Of a stretch of DNA of 45,104 bases, positions 23,101 to 34,080 are shown one piece after another (the first letter of the stretch is position 1; each line of letters opens with the position of its first letter). This DNA is from Halocafeteria seosinensis (taxonomy: Eukaryota; Sar; Bigyra; Bicosoecida), in assembly GCA_001687465.1 (NCBI GenBank), contig LVLI01000145.1, positions 1-45,104 on the forward strand. The letters run 5' to 3'. A model generated the notes under the pieces. That model saw only the letters and a program-made list of their open reading frames with translations, was not told the DNA's origin and searched no databases. The translations under genes and the position numbers were made by a program.

Positions 23101-24618
23101 CCATTATCCGCGAGTTCGTTTAGCAAATTAGTGTACATCTCGTTGTATCCAGCGGCATCGTGAGCCAAGAGTACTTGAGCTAGGTTTACTCTCGCAGCAT
23201 CCTTGTAGACAGCGATTTCTTCTGCCGATTCTAGTTCCGAAAAATTTGTTTCACGTATCACACCAAGCCAATTTCGGACTGAGCCATCTCCATCCAATAT
23301 TGAGTAGAAGTGATTTGCCAAATGAAGCCTAGCTGTTATGAGCCTTGGATCAAAATGTATAGCTTCCTGGAATCTTCTGGCAGCGACGGTATGTTCGTTA
23401 CTCTCTTCAAGCAACAGACCTGAAGGCAAATGGCAGGGGAAGACGGTGACGCAATCTTTGAGAAACCAAATGTGAACTCTTTGCAACGCACCTAACGTTT
23501 GCAGTTCGTGTCCAATCTCTGCGTTCGCTCCTGGATGGAACTGATTGAGCATGTCATACATCTCCATGGCGATGGGGCCCAAACTCGAAGCTATCTCTTG
23601 AGGATATACCTGCAATTCCATGGTCTCTAAATACATTTGGTAAAGTGAAAGCTTTCGAATTTCCGGGCGGTCTTGTTGCTTCAGCTGTGGATGACACATC
23701 ACTTGTTTGTATGGAGCCCATAGCAGCACCTCTGCAGGGCAGTCTAATTGTTGCTGGATTCCGAAAAACGATGAAGGGACAAACTTCTGGAGCCGCATAA
23801 AGCCCTCTAGCCATTTTCGCAGGGTAACAAACCCTTTCGCGTTAGTTAGTTGCACAGAACGTAAGATAGCATTTGCCATGGTTGCTAATGCTCTGACAGT
23901 CTGTTTGACATAGCTGACAGGGAGGGGCAATTTTGTTCCCTCGGCAATGAAGCCTACCAAAGGAAGCCTTAGTAATTTCTTCATCACTGCTTTGTCAAAA
24001 TGACTAGCCATGAAGAACGACTCCTCTATGGCCTTTGAGGCCATGACATGCGCGAAGAGAAAATTTTGCGATTTCAACCCCAAGCTTGATAAATATTCGT
24101 AGACTTTCTGGAAGCGGCAAACAGATAAACGTGTTCATCTTTGAATCCCAAACACACCGATTTTCATTCTGCACACTTACGGGACGAAGCAGTGGTACCT
24201 TGTGTATCATGCGCTCTAATAGCTCAAGCATCTTTTCAGATTCCCCGGCTCGAAGCAGTTCGTCCACTCGGTGGAGTTCCTTGCTGTATGTTTGTTCTAC
24301 TTTTTCTATTTTTTCCGCCAACGAATGAGGCTGCCGTTTCCTTATGATACTGTCCAAATCTACTCCTCCTTCTTGTGTACCGTTGCTCGATGTGACATGT
24401 GCTGTGTGACTGGGAGACGTGTTGCTCCCTGGCACTGGAGTAGCTTCTGATGCTGTTGCCTGTTGTTGTGTCACAGTAGATGAGGATTTTTTGAGGAATT
24501 TGATGCCAGAATCAGCACCATAAGCTACCGAGTTGAGCAATATGAGGGAGGTCACTATAAAGAGTGCCATCCATCGTTTATAATGGAGGGGGCAGCTCTG
24601 AAACGCACCCAGATTCAT
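20193..24618 (-). CDS. GT41-family (OGT/SPINDLY-like) glycosyltransferase with N-terminal membrane anchor
   Basis: Two exons (24181-24618, 20193-24107) joined by a 73-bp intron give 1450 residues. The C-terminal ~700 residues carry GT41 hallmarks: VVSWVGFAGPNGHTGHSDYT, a Rossmann-like half (NIVLACVNRQHKIDAALIDTW), and the nucleotide-sugar loop in VDLFLDASWWGAHSTSHNMF followed by YWGTPLLTM. This corresponds to the GTTT...G-P-V-T region of OGT. A single TPR-like unit is visible (HTVAARRFQEAIHFDPRL...), far fewer than in animal OGT. The N-terminus has one hydrophobic segment (RWMALFIVTSLILLNSVAYGA) after a short basic stretch, which reads as a signal anchor or signal peptide. The catalytic domain may therefore face the ER or Golgi lumen, unlike cytosolic OGT. 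The donor sugar (GlcNAc or fucose) cannot be read. A Thr/Ser/Gln-rich stem follows the anchor. Confidence 0.85.
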
Positions 24619-25086
24619 CACAAATTTGTGATACAGTATGAACCATTCACATACGAAACCCCTTGCCTATGCACTCATAGTTGCAGTAACTTCTATCCCT
24701 CACGAAAGTTTACTATTTATTAAACCTTATGTTATAGGTTTGACTGAAAAACTCCGTGTATTGGCCCCTCTCGTGAAACTCAGGAATTTCAACATACCGA
24801 GTCGGACAGCAGCTTGCATCTCCCTTTGGACGCGATGTATGCTCCATATAGAGACAAGGGAGCAGTTGATATAAAATAAAATGAGTGATCAAAGAACACT
24901 CGTATGTTCATTTTATTGCGATAATCATTCATCCAATGATTGGTTCGAGAAAGGAACTCAAAAACCAGATAAGGGTTCTTCTGCAAGTATGTAGGCGCTC
25001 ACTGATATAGCGATAGTTGTAGAGCATTTTCTTGTAGTTGCAGAGCATTCGTTTAGTTATAGCATTTGTCGACCGCGAACTATTCC
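24619..25086. other. Intergenic; upstream of the GT41 gene
   Basis: No gene is supported. It contains the GT41 promoter and the 3' flank of the minus-strand gene ending at 25087. A small A/T-rich palindrome (ATAAAATGA at 24876-24884, TCATTTTAT at 24908-24916) is present. Confidence 0.5.
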
Positions 25087-26398
25087 CTAGTTGTTTCCGT
25101 ACCCTGAAAGCTTCGCCAGTTTAACTCGAGTCTGAAGACGAACCGATGACAACAAATGTCGGGTTCTCATGTCCATATCATCCTTTACAGGGACAGTCCT
25201 CCCAGAAGGAAAAACTGTTCGAAATCTTGGCAGAGACGCTGCATTTGGCATGTCCCGACAAGGCTCCGATCGCATTTGAACTAAATTGGGCTCTGAGTAC
25301 GGTTCTCTAGTCTCCGTTTTCAAGTTTGACCCCGTATTCGTCGCTCGTGTCTTTCTACGAGGAGGTTTAGAGGCTGTCACGTGCTTGTCAAACGTTGAAA
25401 AAGCAGAAGGAAGGCTGGTGTTAAAGTTATGTGATATCCAGCGGTTTGAATCCCGATGTTTCCGCGGCGTAGCGGCGTCAAATAGAGGGGGGTCCTCGTA
25501 AGGTTCTGAGGACAAGAGTGAAGATTTTTTGACACCGTTGGAATCAACAACCTGCAAAAATTATGGAATCCAATTTATTTAGTGTGGAAACGACACCGAC
25601 CAAAGTAGTAAACTTGCCTTGTAGTAGAATTCGTTGCGCTGAGTTTCATCCTTCTTTAGTTGCCCACCGCCTCCAAAAGACTTCTTCGGGACTAACTGGT
25701 TGGAATGATGCATACGGGGAGAGCCTATTTCTAGCTCCTCGTTTCGGTCCCTAAAACTGCAGCAACACGCTGAAGAGGACTTTCGTTTCTCCAAACATCG
25801 GCAGCTGCCTTCTTACCAGTGGGAGTGCGGATGATGCTCAGCCCATCCCGGATACGTCGTATTTGTAGCCTTTTCTCGGATACGTTCCCGAGGAATCATA
25901 GCTGTCCGAAGAAGGCCACCATGATGCCGTCTTCGTTCTCGTAGTTTCTTTATCTTAGCGTAGATTCTTCGATCTATTGATTCCGCAGATAATTCTCCTG
26001 TACTTAGTGCACGGGATACCAACGCCATACAAATCTTTTCCTCGTTTCGGTAGTCTTTCCACGTTTGTCGGGCACGCTGCTCTGCTCCTCCTGAACCAGC
26101 ATAAGCAGGTCTCTCATAGAGGTAGGGGCTTCCATATCGCACCGACTCTCCGTCTTCGCTTTCAGGGGAGTTAACACTGGGAGCAAGCGAAGGTAATATA
26201 AACAAAAATATGCGAATAAGAGCTCCTCTCGCTTATATTATGGTAACCATCGTACCCTGTGTATCGGTGGGATCGCCCCGTTGCTTGACGCTGTCGATCT
26301 CTTCCCCCTTTTGCACGTCCTGTTTTGATTGAGTCTAGGCTATCCTCCCATTGTATTGACGGGCCCTTCGCGAGAATCGGAGGCGTTGAAGCGCTCAT
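25087..26398 (-). CDS. Basic, Ser/Arg-rich protein of unknown function
   Basis: Four exons (26256-26398, 25817-26176, 25618-25756, 25087-25551) give 368 residues. The third intron (25552-25617) uses a GC donor in perfect consensus (TACAAG|GCAAGT) with a TTTTTGCAG acceptor; no GT donor nearby keeps the frame. The protein is basic and largely disordered, with one likely helical segment (RQTWKDYRNEEKICMALVSRAL...IDRRIYAKIKKLRERRRH). There is no signal peptide, membrane span or domain I recognise. Basic, repeat-poor proteins of this size are common among ciliary and cytoskeletal factors, but nothing here proves that. Confidence 0.65.
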
Positions 26399-27323
26399 AT
26401 TTCAACTTCGTAGTCTAATCCAATACCATAGCGGTCCTGGCTTCTTGCGGCAGTAAAATGTGGCGCGTGACCTACTGCAGTATGGAGTCTGTATGAATCA
26501 TCCGTTGGTCGGTCGATGACTTCTCCGAGCAACGGTACTGTTCGTCAACATAACTGTGTATTACATCCATACGAAGTAATCAATGTAGAGGTCTTAGCAT
26601 TTGTGGTCAGTTTACATCCCCAACGTCTCCTTGAAGTGTCCCATGAGACTTGTCGATCGGAGTAGCTTGAGCAAGGCGTTTCACTTCGTAAAACTTGATT
26701 ATAGAATGAATACCAATGACAGGAGACCGAGGTTTCTGGCTCTAAGGAAAAGCTCGAACGGCAGTACCACAAGAAGTTACAGGTTGTAAATTGTTCTTCT
26801 GATTACAGGTACAACTTACTTCACTCATACCTGCTTACCTTTACCGCCAAGTTCGGAACGCAATTTTGGAATGGGATAAAATAGAAGGAGGGAGTAATCA
26901 AATAGAACGCACTGATATGGACGTGTTCTCATCCCGGAAAGCTCTCCACTATCAGCACAGCCTGCCGCGGGAGACACGAACCTTACATGTGTAACGTGCA
27001 CAAAGACATGAATGAACAGCAGGTATTTAGCTCTGCTGGAAGGGCAGTGCAGAGTTGGTAACCCCAAGAAGGTGTGCCATCGAAGATCAACGGATAGACT
27101 GGTACGAATTCCGGCACTTCTAGATCCGAAATCAATGCATTGGGTGTTTGTGGCCAGAGTTCCTGACAAGTGCGGAAAACAGCGACCTCGGGCTTGGCGC
27201 CCATGGCGTAGCAGTAGTTGATTGCTATATACTGTGTTTATATCGGCATGGGTGCTTGCCTCTAGGATATTTATATTTCGAGGTACTTGATAGTTGATTT
27301 GGGACTGTCTAAGGTAGCCAAAA
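26399..27323. other. Divergent intergenic region, no supported gene
   Basis: This 925-bp gap separates two divergent genes. Minus-strand frames at 26825-27379 and 26983-27204 are open, and the latter reads somewhat protein-like (DLEVPEFVPVYPLIF). A good donor (AAAG|GTAAGC near 26840) also exists, but I could not connect exons without stops. No tRNA or other RNA gene was seen. Confidence 0.4.
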
Positions 27324-29119
27324 ATGATGCAAACGCTCCGTGTATCACGCCCTTTACTGCGTTCATTCAGGAGCGTCAACTGGAGTCCTGTGTCCAGCTT
27401 CCATTGTGGTAAGTCCTATATCCATTATTGCATTCATTATTGTATCCATGAAGGAAAGAAATTCCGTGAAAAATGAGGTATTTTCCATCGAATGGAAGAT
27501 ATCGTTTCGAGGAGCTGGAGGGGTGCTCGAGGAAACTACAAAAAGGGTGGTGGGACCGGCGAAGGGGGGGCGCTAGGGGCATGCGAAAGACAAGATGCCC
27601 CCTCCTCGCAGAGCTGTTCTGAGAGCATTTAGAGGAAGGATACCGTCCATTACGTAGCTTTTCTACCACTCCAAAGGAGAAAGAACGCTAATAAAGACAG
27701 AACCTCGTTGATGGGCAACGTACTGGCATTGCTGTGCCGTAATTGGCTTGAATAGGGAAGCGATTTGAGATAATCTTCGTTAGAGTATCTAATCAAATTA
27801 GCTTTCTATTCGGATGCAGCTGCCCCTACCTTCGCTGAGAACGATAAGGAGCAAAATGACAGCAATGGTGGAGTGGATATTGACCGCTCAAACCCGTTAT
27901 ATGCGCCTTCTTGGAGGAGAGAGTGGAAACATTACGGCTACACAAATATTGCTCAGCCCAAGGAGGGAGAAGACTATTGGAAAGAGTGGGAAGATTTACC
28001 AGCACCCTATAAATATTACCATGTGAAAGTGGATCCAAAGGACGTTGAGAACGAAGGGCTTCTTTGGAAGGTATGCTTCCATAAGGATTTTGTTTTACTA
28101 TGGGATTGGTTAACACTTTTCGATTGGACACGCAGTTGGCAACTAACTGGAAGACCGCAATTCCCCTCTCTCTAGGGTTCGCTATTCCACTTTTCGCTTA
28201 TGACGTATGTGCTTAGTGTTTGGTGGAATATTGATGTAGCAGTTCTTTGAGTGTTCACCAATTTTGGTCGTGTTGCAGATTATTGTATTCGACTCACATA
28301 TGGAACTGGCTGCAATTTTCTGGTCCTCGGTTGCCATGGTCCAAATGAACTTTGGTTCCACGATTCGTCAATCGATTCAAGAAGAGAACGATGAAATTAA
28401 ACAGTAGGTATTTTGTTCAGGCAGAGTTGGTGCGACTCCATGCCACTATCACCACCTATATCGCTGCTTGATACAGGGAACTCCTCGACGCCGAAAAAGA
28501 GTATTTTGAGTCGCTGGAGGAGAGCATCGACGTCCACCAGAAGGCAGTGGACCTTCCCAAATATGTGAAGATGATTAACGAAGGGGAGCGCGCATTACGT
28601 CATATGGAAGCTGACGCCGCAACTCGTCGGGTGAAGATACAGGAAGTTAACCGCATGATACAGATGTTGGATTATCTAGTAATGACTAGCAAATCTGACG
28701 AAGCTGATACAGGGGATGACATGGTTGTCACCGCCCAAGCTAACACGGAGAAGAAGTTATTAGAGGATAAGCAGAAACAGCAACAATCGATCACTGACGC
28801 AATCAACGCCTTGAAATCTACCGGTGTACCTCAGCCCGGTAACGCAACTGAGCAATTGTTCAAGGAAGGAATGAAACAATACCGCGAAAACCCACCGAAA
28901 CCTGACCCAGCGCAACAGAAGGCTGAGAAGGAAAGAGAACGTGAGATTTTCAACAAACGCTTCGGCTTTGTCCAGGACACAGTGACCGAAACTATGCTGG
29001 AGAACGCCAAGGCAGATCAGGCTAAGTGGGCCGTGCTGAAGGCTAGAGTAGGAGGCGCGACCCCTGAAGTAGGCATGAAGATCCAAGCTCCGAACCCTAT
29101 CAACTTTGAAAAGAAGTAG
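27324..29119 (+). CDS. Probable mitochondrial ATP synthase subunit b (peripheral stalk)
   Basis: Five exons (27324-27408, 27820-28070, 28136-28204, 28279-28403, 28477-29119) give 390 residues. The N-terminus is a typical mitochondrial presequence (MMQTLRVSRPLLRSFRSV), with Arg, Ser and Leu but no acidic residues. Two hydrophobic segments follow (AIPLSLGFAIPLFAYDII and MELAAIFWSSVAMVQMNF). A long charged helix comes next (EENDEIKQELLDAEKEYFES) and a region resembling the animal subunit's RVYREVKNRLDY (RRVKIQEVNRMIQMLDYLV). This membrane hairpin plus stalk helix is the layout of Fo subunit b, which links the motor's stator to F1. It is longer than the ~250-residue animal protein because of a charged C-terminal tail. 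The first intron (411 bp) is five times longer than others here. Identity rests on layout and weak similarity, not a strict motif. Confidence 0.6.
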
Positions 29120-29640
29120 ACGGCATTCGTGGTGACTGTATTACATAGCAGTAGGAAGATCTCGCAACGGCGAGCTGTTAGGTGTTTAAAGGAGACTGGC
29201 AACGTATGTTAGAAAATAGCAACAAAGCTGATCTCACTGATATTTTTACAACTGTTGTTGCACAATCACCATCCAATTGAGCTTCGACCTCCGGTGAGTT
29301 TGCAGGATTGGTTGCCAACTTCAACGAGATGACAGTTGGAGCTCCTACGCTTTGTTCAAGCATTCCTGTTGCGCTGTATTGTCATGTCTTACTTGTTTAC
29401 GGCCTGGAGCATGTTGTCAACCGACAGTACGCTGTATATGTGCAGTGAGTGCTATTGAAATGTACCCAATAAGATCAAGTAAGGGAAAGTTCAACTTGGG
29501 AGAATAAGTGGACAATGAGCTCCGTTTTTATCGTATATGTGGAGCAATTTTTCGACATGACGACTTTGAATATGCTATGCAGTTTTTGTTCGAGGAGCTC
29601 CTCGTCTTCGTCGTGTGATTACAAGAGCCCAAATAGTTGC
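29120..29640. other. Intergenic, contains the unresolved 5' end of the FUN14 gene
   Basis: No complete gene is seen. The right part may include the first coding exon of the FUN14 gene. The stretch ending at a GTGAGT donor (29646) reads VRGAPRLRRVITRAQIVAK in the right phase, like a mitochondrial presequence, but I found no in-frame ATG without assuming a further upstream exon. Confidence 0.35.
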
Positions 29641-29761
29641 TAAACGTGAGTTTTGAACCCTTTCGGCAGGAGAAAGCAGTGCCATTCTCAGCTGTGATGA
29701 GCGTATTCATGCGCTTTCGGGGGTATAGCATCACTATTTCCTGTGTATATTGTTTATTCAG

Positions 29762-30469
29762 ACCGATTCCGTCAGAGGGGGGCCCGCGTAGGAGCGTCCG
29801 GACTGGGCCTTACGGCTGCTTTATTCCTCTGCCAGCACCGTAAGTTCAAGTGGCTTCGTTACATGAACACATGTTTTGGTGACGTTCCTAAAACCAACGC
29901 ACGCAGCTGCCTCGTTGGAATCTTCATCTAACTCTGATACGAATAAAAATGGCGCCGCTAAGAGTCAAGAACGGCCCCAGACGACAATCGAACTTCCGTT
30001 TGACCTGAACGAAGCAGGTATGAGTTTTGTAGTTAGTATCACCAAGGGAAGCACGCCCCCTGGGATTGGTTGGCATCGCAGGTCTACAAATGGGAATAGG
30101 AAGCGTTTGTGGATTTGCAAGTGGATATGCATTGAAAAAAGTGGGAAAAGTGACAGCAGTCGTTTTTGGTTTGGGCTTCATAGGGTTTCAGATTGCTCGG
30201 CACCAAGGCCTGGTAGAGAACCCCGACTGGCAAAGAATAGAAAAAGAAATCACAAGGAGACTAGATGCCGATGGGGATGGGAAAATCACTAATGCTGTAT
30301 GTTGAGTGTTTGTTGGAATCAGTTCAAAGTGCACCATAATGTTAGTTGTTACTACCCCTGCAGGATTTGAGACACCACTATCACCAAGTTGTCGAATTTC
30401 TGGGATTCGGCCTTCCTTCAGGAGCAGCGTTTGCGGGAGGCTTCTTCCTTGGTATCAAGCTTGGTTAAG
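29762..30469 (+). CDS. FUN14-domain mitochondrial membrane protein with EF-hand loop (5' end unresolved)
   Basis: Four exons are firm: 29762-29839, 29907-30017, 30082-30296, 30364-30469. Their phases agree. The start codon lies upstream and is not resolved. The FUN14 core is GIGSVCGFASGYALKKVGK, then VTAVVFGLGFIGFQIARHQG and VENPDWQRIEKEI, and it closes with PSGAAFAGGFFLGIKLG. FUN14 proteins sit in the mitochondrial outer membrane; animal FUNDC1 recruits LC3 for mitophagy. An N-terminal hydrophobic segment (VGASGLGLTAALFLCQ) precedes an Asn/Ser-rich linker. No clear LC3-interacting motif is visible in the exons I can place. Between the FUN14 helices lies DADGDGKITNAD, which fits every position of a canonical 12-residue EF-hand calcium loop. 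The human proteins lack this as far as I know. Confidence 0.82.
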
Positions 30470-30966
30470 TAACGCTGATGCCAATAGAGGGAAACAAGCT
30501 AAAAGCACTATAGAATGTGCTATGTTTGTAAAGTAGTTCAGCACCGGACAACGGAATAGAATACCATCCTACTGTGCAATGTACTGCAACTGTTCCTTGG
30601 CCACGTTGATTTCGCTGAAGTGAAATGACTGAGAACCATTGTCATGTCCATTCCATTGTGGGATCGTTTGCAAACTTTCCATCCAGTCCAGCTGCTGCCA
30701 ACACCTGGAGACGCAAGCCGTGGATACCTATCGTTCAGTCTCAGAATCGAACAATCTTTTCTCAGTCTTTGTTTTGAATGAGGAAAATGCGTGATGGAGG
30801 CTCATACAGCGTTAATTACTCGTTTCCATATCCGTATTTGATTGGTATAGGTAGTCATTACATTAATCTTGCTGGGAATCATCCTTGTTTCCTTTTAAAT
30901 GGCCGTATGGGCGGTGTATAGGAGACAAAACTAGAGGTACTTCAAACAGAGGAGAGCCAAACTATC
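30470..30966. other. Intergenic between FUN14 and BBS9 genes
   Basis: About 500 bp between two genes in the same orientation. It must hold the FUN14 3' UTR and the BBS9 promoter. I see no reading frame with coding character, no repeat and no RNA gene. Confidence 0.5.
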
Positions 30967-33900
30967 ATGTCTCTGTTTCAAGCCCGCGAGTGGTGGGGTA
31001 CGACACAGCAGGACGCTGCAAAGACGTCCCCAGATGAGCAGGATGCCGTCGAGACATTCTCATCCGGCGCGATGATCTTGTCGAATATCGACAATGACCC
31101 TTCCGACAGAGGTATGATCTTAACGCATTTTGGCTTATTCGGCTCTGTACAGTGGTTGTTTTACGGTCAAATTCCGCGGATATGGCGTGTATGTACGTGG
31201 TTATACAGTTAAAATTGTCACTGGGAGCCACAAGGGCATACTTCGTGTATTCGCGCCGCGGCAACGAGAATTCCAGGTGGACGACTTGTTGCTGGAAACG
31301 TCATTGGAAGACTCCCAAGGAAATCCGGACCCCATTCTACAACTAGCTTCCGGACGATTTCTTAGGTACGGTTTTCGGGTTTCTTGCCAATCATTCTTCA
31401 TTTGGACCAGTTACGAAGTTCTATGTTTTTCCGCAGCAACGGTGACGGAAATGCATTAGCCGTCTTGCAACCCAAAAGCCTCCGTGTGTATGAATTGAGA
31501 GGACAAGGAGGTGGTGATGCAAGCGCACCGAGCTTCCTGCATTTAACCTTGGCATATAAACACACGTTTAAAGGAGGACAACTTCAACATTTCTCGCCCT
31601 ACAACATGTGCTTCGGGCCCTTCGCCGGGGGAGGTCCTTTGCGTAAGTAGAGATTGAACGCCTCTGTTAGAACGGGCATATTAAAATTTGGCGACTTAAC
31701 TTGTTGTACGCAGGCAAAGACAGCATCTGTGTTCAATCGATGGATTGCCAGATAGCTGTTTTCGAACAAGATAAGCTCGTGTTTACGAAACAGCTACCCC
31801 CAGACATTCATTTACTTCCTGGGCCGGTAGCGTATCTACCAAGCAACGATTCATTGGTGTTTTCATCAACTGACTTGTGTTTGTGCGGGTATAAGTAAGT
31901 TTGGTGACTCGGTGATATTGCTGCACATGAAGGTATTCAAACGTGTTCTTCCTTACTCTGACAGATACGAGAATCTAACAAGTGCTGCTAGTGCTACCCA
32001 CAAGACTCCAGGACAAAAGTCTACGAATAAGGAAGCAGGGGGTAATGCTCCTGAGCTGGCTTCTGATTGGTCAATTTTGCTAGGGGAAGAAATAAAAGGT
32101 CTAAACATAGGACGCTACAGTTCCCATCTTTATCCATCCCAGTTCGAGATCTTAGCAATTACCGACACTGGCTTCTTTGTCATCAATGGTGACAGAGCGA
32201 GTTCCTGGAAGAAAAACAAAGATGTTTCTGAATCATCGGGACAACACTCTCCATTGAAGATGCAGAAGCGTTTGAATTATCACCCTTGTTCCGCTTGCTC
32301 TTACGGAACAAGTGGGCCATACGCCGGTAGGCAGATCACCGATCATGATTCGGCTAGGGCTGAACGACCTCAGAATATAGTTATTGGAAACCACGCCGGT
32401 ATGATAGAAGTCTATGGATCGCATCAAGTTCTTTGGGCCGCAAGAACGCCTATTCAACCAACTGTTGTTAGTGTTGAATGTTTCGGGGACCTGCGAGGTC
32501 TAATAGCCATGATGGACAGACATGGAACACTATCAGTGTGCTATCTGGGCACTGAGCCGCCTACAGGAGCGGTAGGTGCCTTGGCTGGTTCTACGAAGCC
32601 ACTAGATTACGTAGCAATGGACGAAGAACATAGGCGGCTGCTTAAGAAAATCCGTGAGGCCCAATCAGAGAATAAGTCAACTCAGCGTAATAAACTGACA
32701 TTGCGAGCGGAAGTACCGACTCGCTGCGAATACGGCTCTACTGGTAGCTCTGCAGAACAGGGGTTCTCGTCCATGAAAATTTCAAATGCATCCAGTACAG
32801 GGGATGTGCTCCCAAGTATCTGTGTTGCACTGCAGTTAAGCTACAATGGGTCTGAACCGATAAATAACCTTTCTTTAGCCATCGAGACTCCCATTGGCAT
32901 TCGACCTGAGCAATCCACGTACTTAGTGGAAAGACTTGCCGCTGGTGGAACAAGGACAGTGGATATCGTTTTCCAAGCCCTTCGCCAGGGGATTCCGCAG
33001 TCTCTGAAAGTAGATGTTACGGCATCCTACCAGACCCAGCAAGGGGAACCACGCATATCCCAATGTATGCTGGAACTACCATTTGCAATGGCGTGCCGAA
33101 TTGTGCGTCCCATAAAGAACCCAGTGTACAAACTGACGATCAACACGAATCAACCGCCGCCCCCTGCTCTATCTTCGTTTTTCCAGGACATGCTTGGTCA
33201 ACGATGTCTTTCGGATGACGAACGGACAGCGATCGAACAGGCTGGAGTTCATGTAGTCTCTCTCCGATACTACTCTGGTGCCGATGTTTCTATCCTCGTA
33301 TCTAAGAATGCGGGTAGATACCGAATCCAAGGAGGCATGCTAGAAGCTCTGTGGCTAGCGGCGACACAATTAGTTACTCGTTTGGAGAGATATTTTAGTT
33401 CCGCTGGAGTTAGTAGTGGAAGTACCTTAGAAATTTCTTATGATGAACCACTGCCACTTGCTGATTTTTTTCGGTACATCGACTCGCACTTCTCTGCCAG
33501 GACCCAACTAGCCTCCCTCCGTTCTCAATTAAACGACAGGGCGGCACAATTCCGATCTGTACAGAAGCGGCTCCTAGTGAGATTTCGGGATAGGAATCCG
33601 GCCCCATTGTCGTCGTTAGACAAAATGTTAAGCTCTACACACGAGGAGCTTGTTCAACTAGCAGACAAAGCAGAAGAGTGTTACTCTTCTATAGCATCTT
33701 CTCGTAATGGTCTGCAATGCGTGATTCGCCTTGTAGCGCTGTTAATTAAGTTGAAATATCGGATGCCAGAAGACGATTACAATGTGCTCAGTGATCATCT
33801 AATGCCCCAGGTAGAAGACAACAATGAGCAAGGTTGGGAAGAACGGTGTGATGCAGCCCTATCATACTTCTTACGAAACTACTTAGGCGTACCTCAACAA

Positions 33901-34020
33901 GCTCGTGCTTCGAATCGAGTCGAGTTGCCCGCCGATACTTCAGAGTTGAAAAACCGTATTGCCATTCTATGCGATAAACTGGACCGGCTAGGAGGTAAAT
34001 TCGAGTCGCAAACAAGCTAG
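30967..34020 (+). CDS. BBS9: BBSome subunit BBS9 (PTHB1)
   Basis: Five exons (30967-31111, 31209-31365, 31437-31642, 31714-31894, 31965-34020) give 914 residues, close to the human 887. BBS9 is a scaffold subunit of the BBSome, the coat complex that moves membrane proteins in and out of cilia. The match runs end to end: MSLFQAREWWGTT against human MSLFKARDWWSTI, IVTGSHKGILRVFAP (first beta-propeller strand), KDSICVQSMDCQIAVFEQDK, ITDTGFFVI, a central beta-sandwich region, GRYRIQGGMLEALWLAA, AAQFRSVQKRLLVRFRDRNP and WEERCDAALSYFLRNYL near the C-terminus. Every exon junction falls in conserved text. The stop is 60 bp from the stop of the convergent kinase gene. Confidence 0.95.
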
Positions 34021-34080
34021 CTTACTCACTGCGGAAGGGCAGCACAAAAAGCCAATTTACTCAGCCAAGAGAGCATAGCG

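Noticed and set aside
26825-27379. 184-codon minus-strand frame in the divergent intergenic region
   Set aside because: It overlaps the start exon of the ATP synthase b gene, has no recognisable domain, and competes with other equally open frames.
29646-29669. 24-bp intron in the FUN14 5' region
   Set aside because: It is below plausible intron size for this genome. A 116-bp intron (29646-29761) joins the same flanks in phase.
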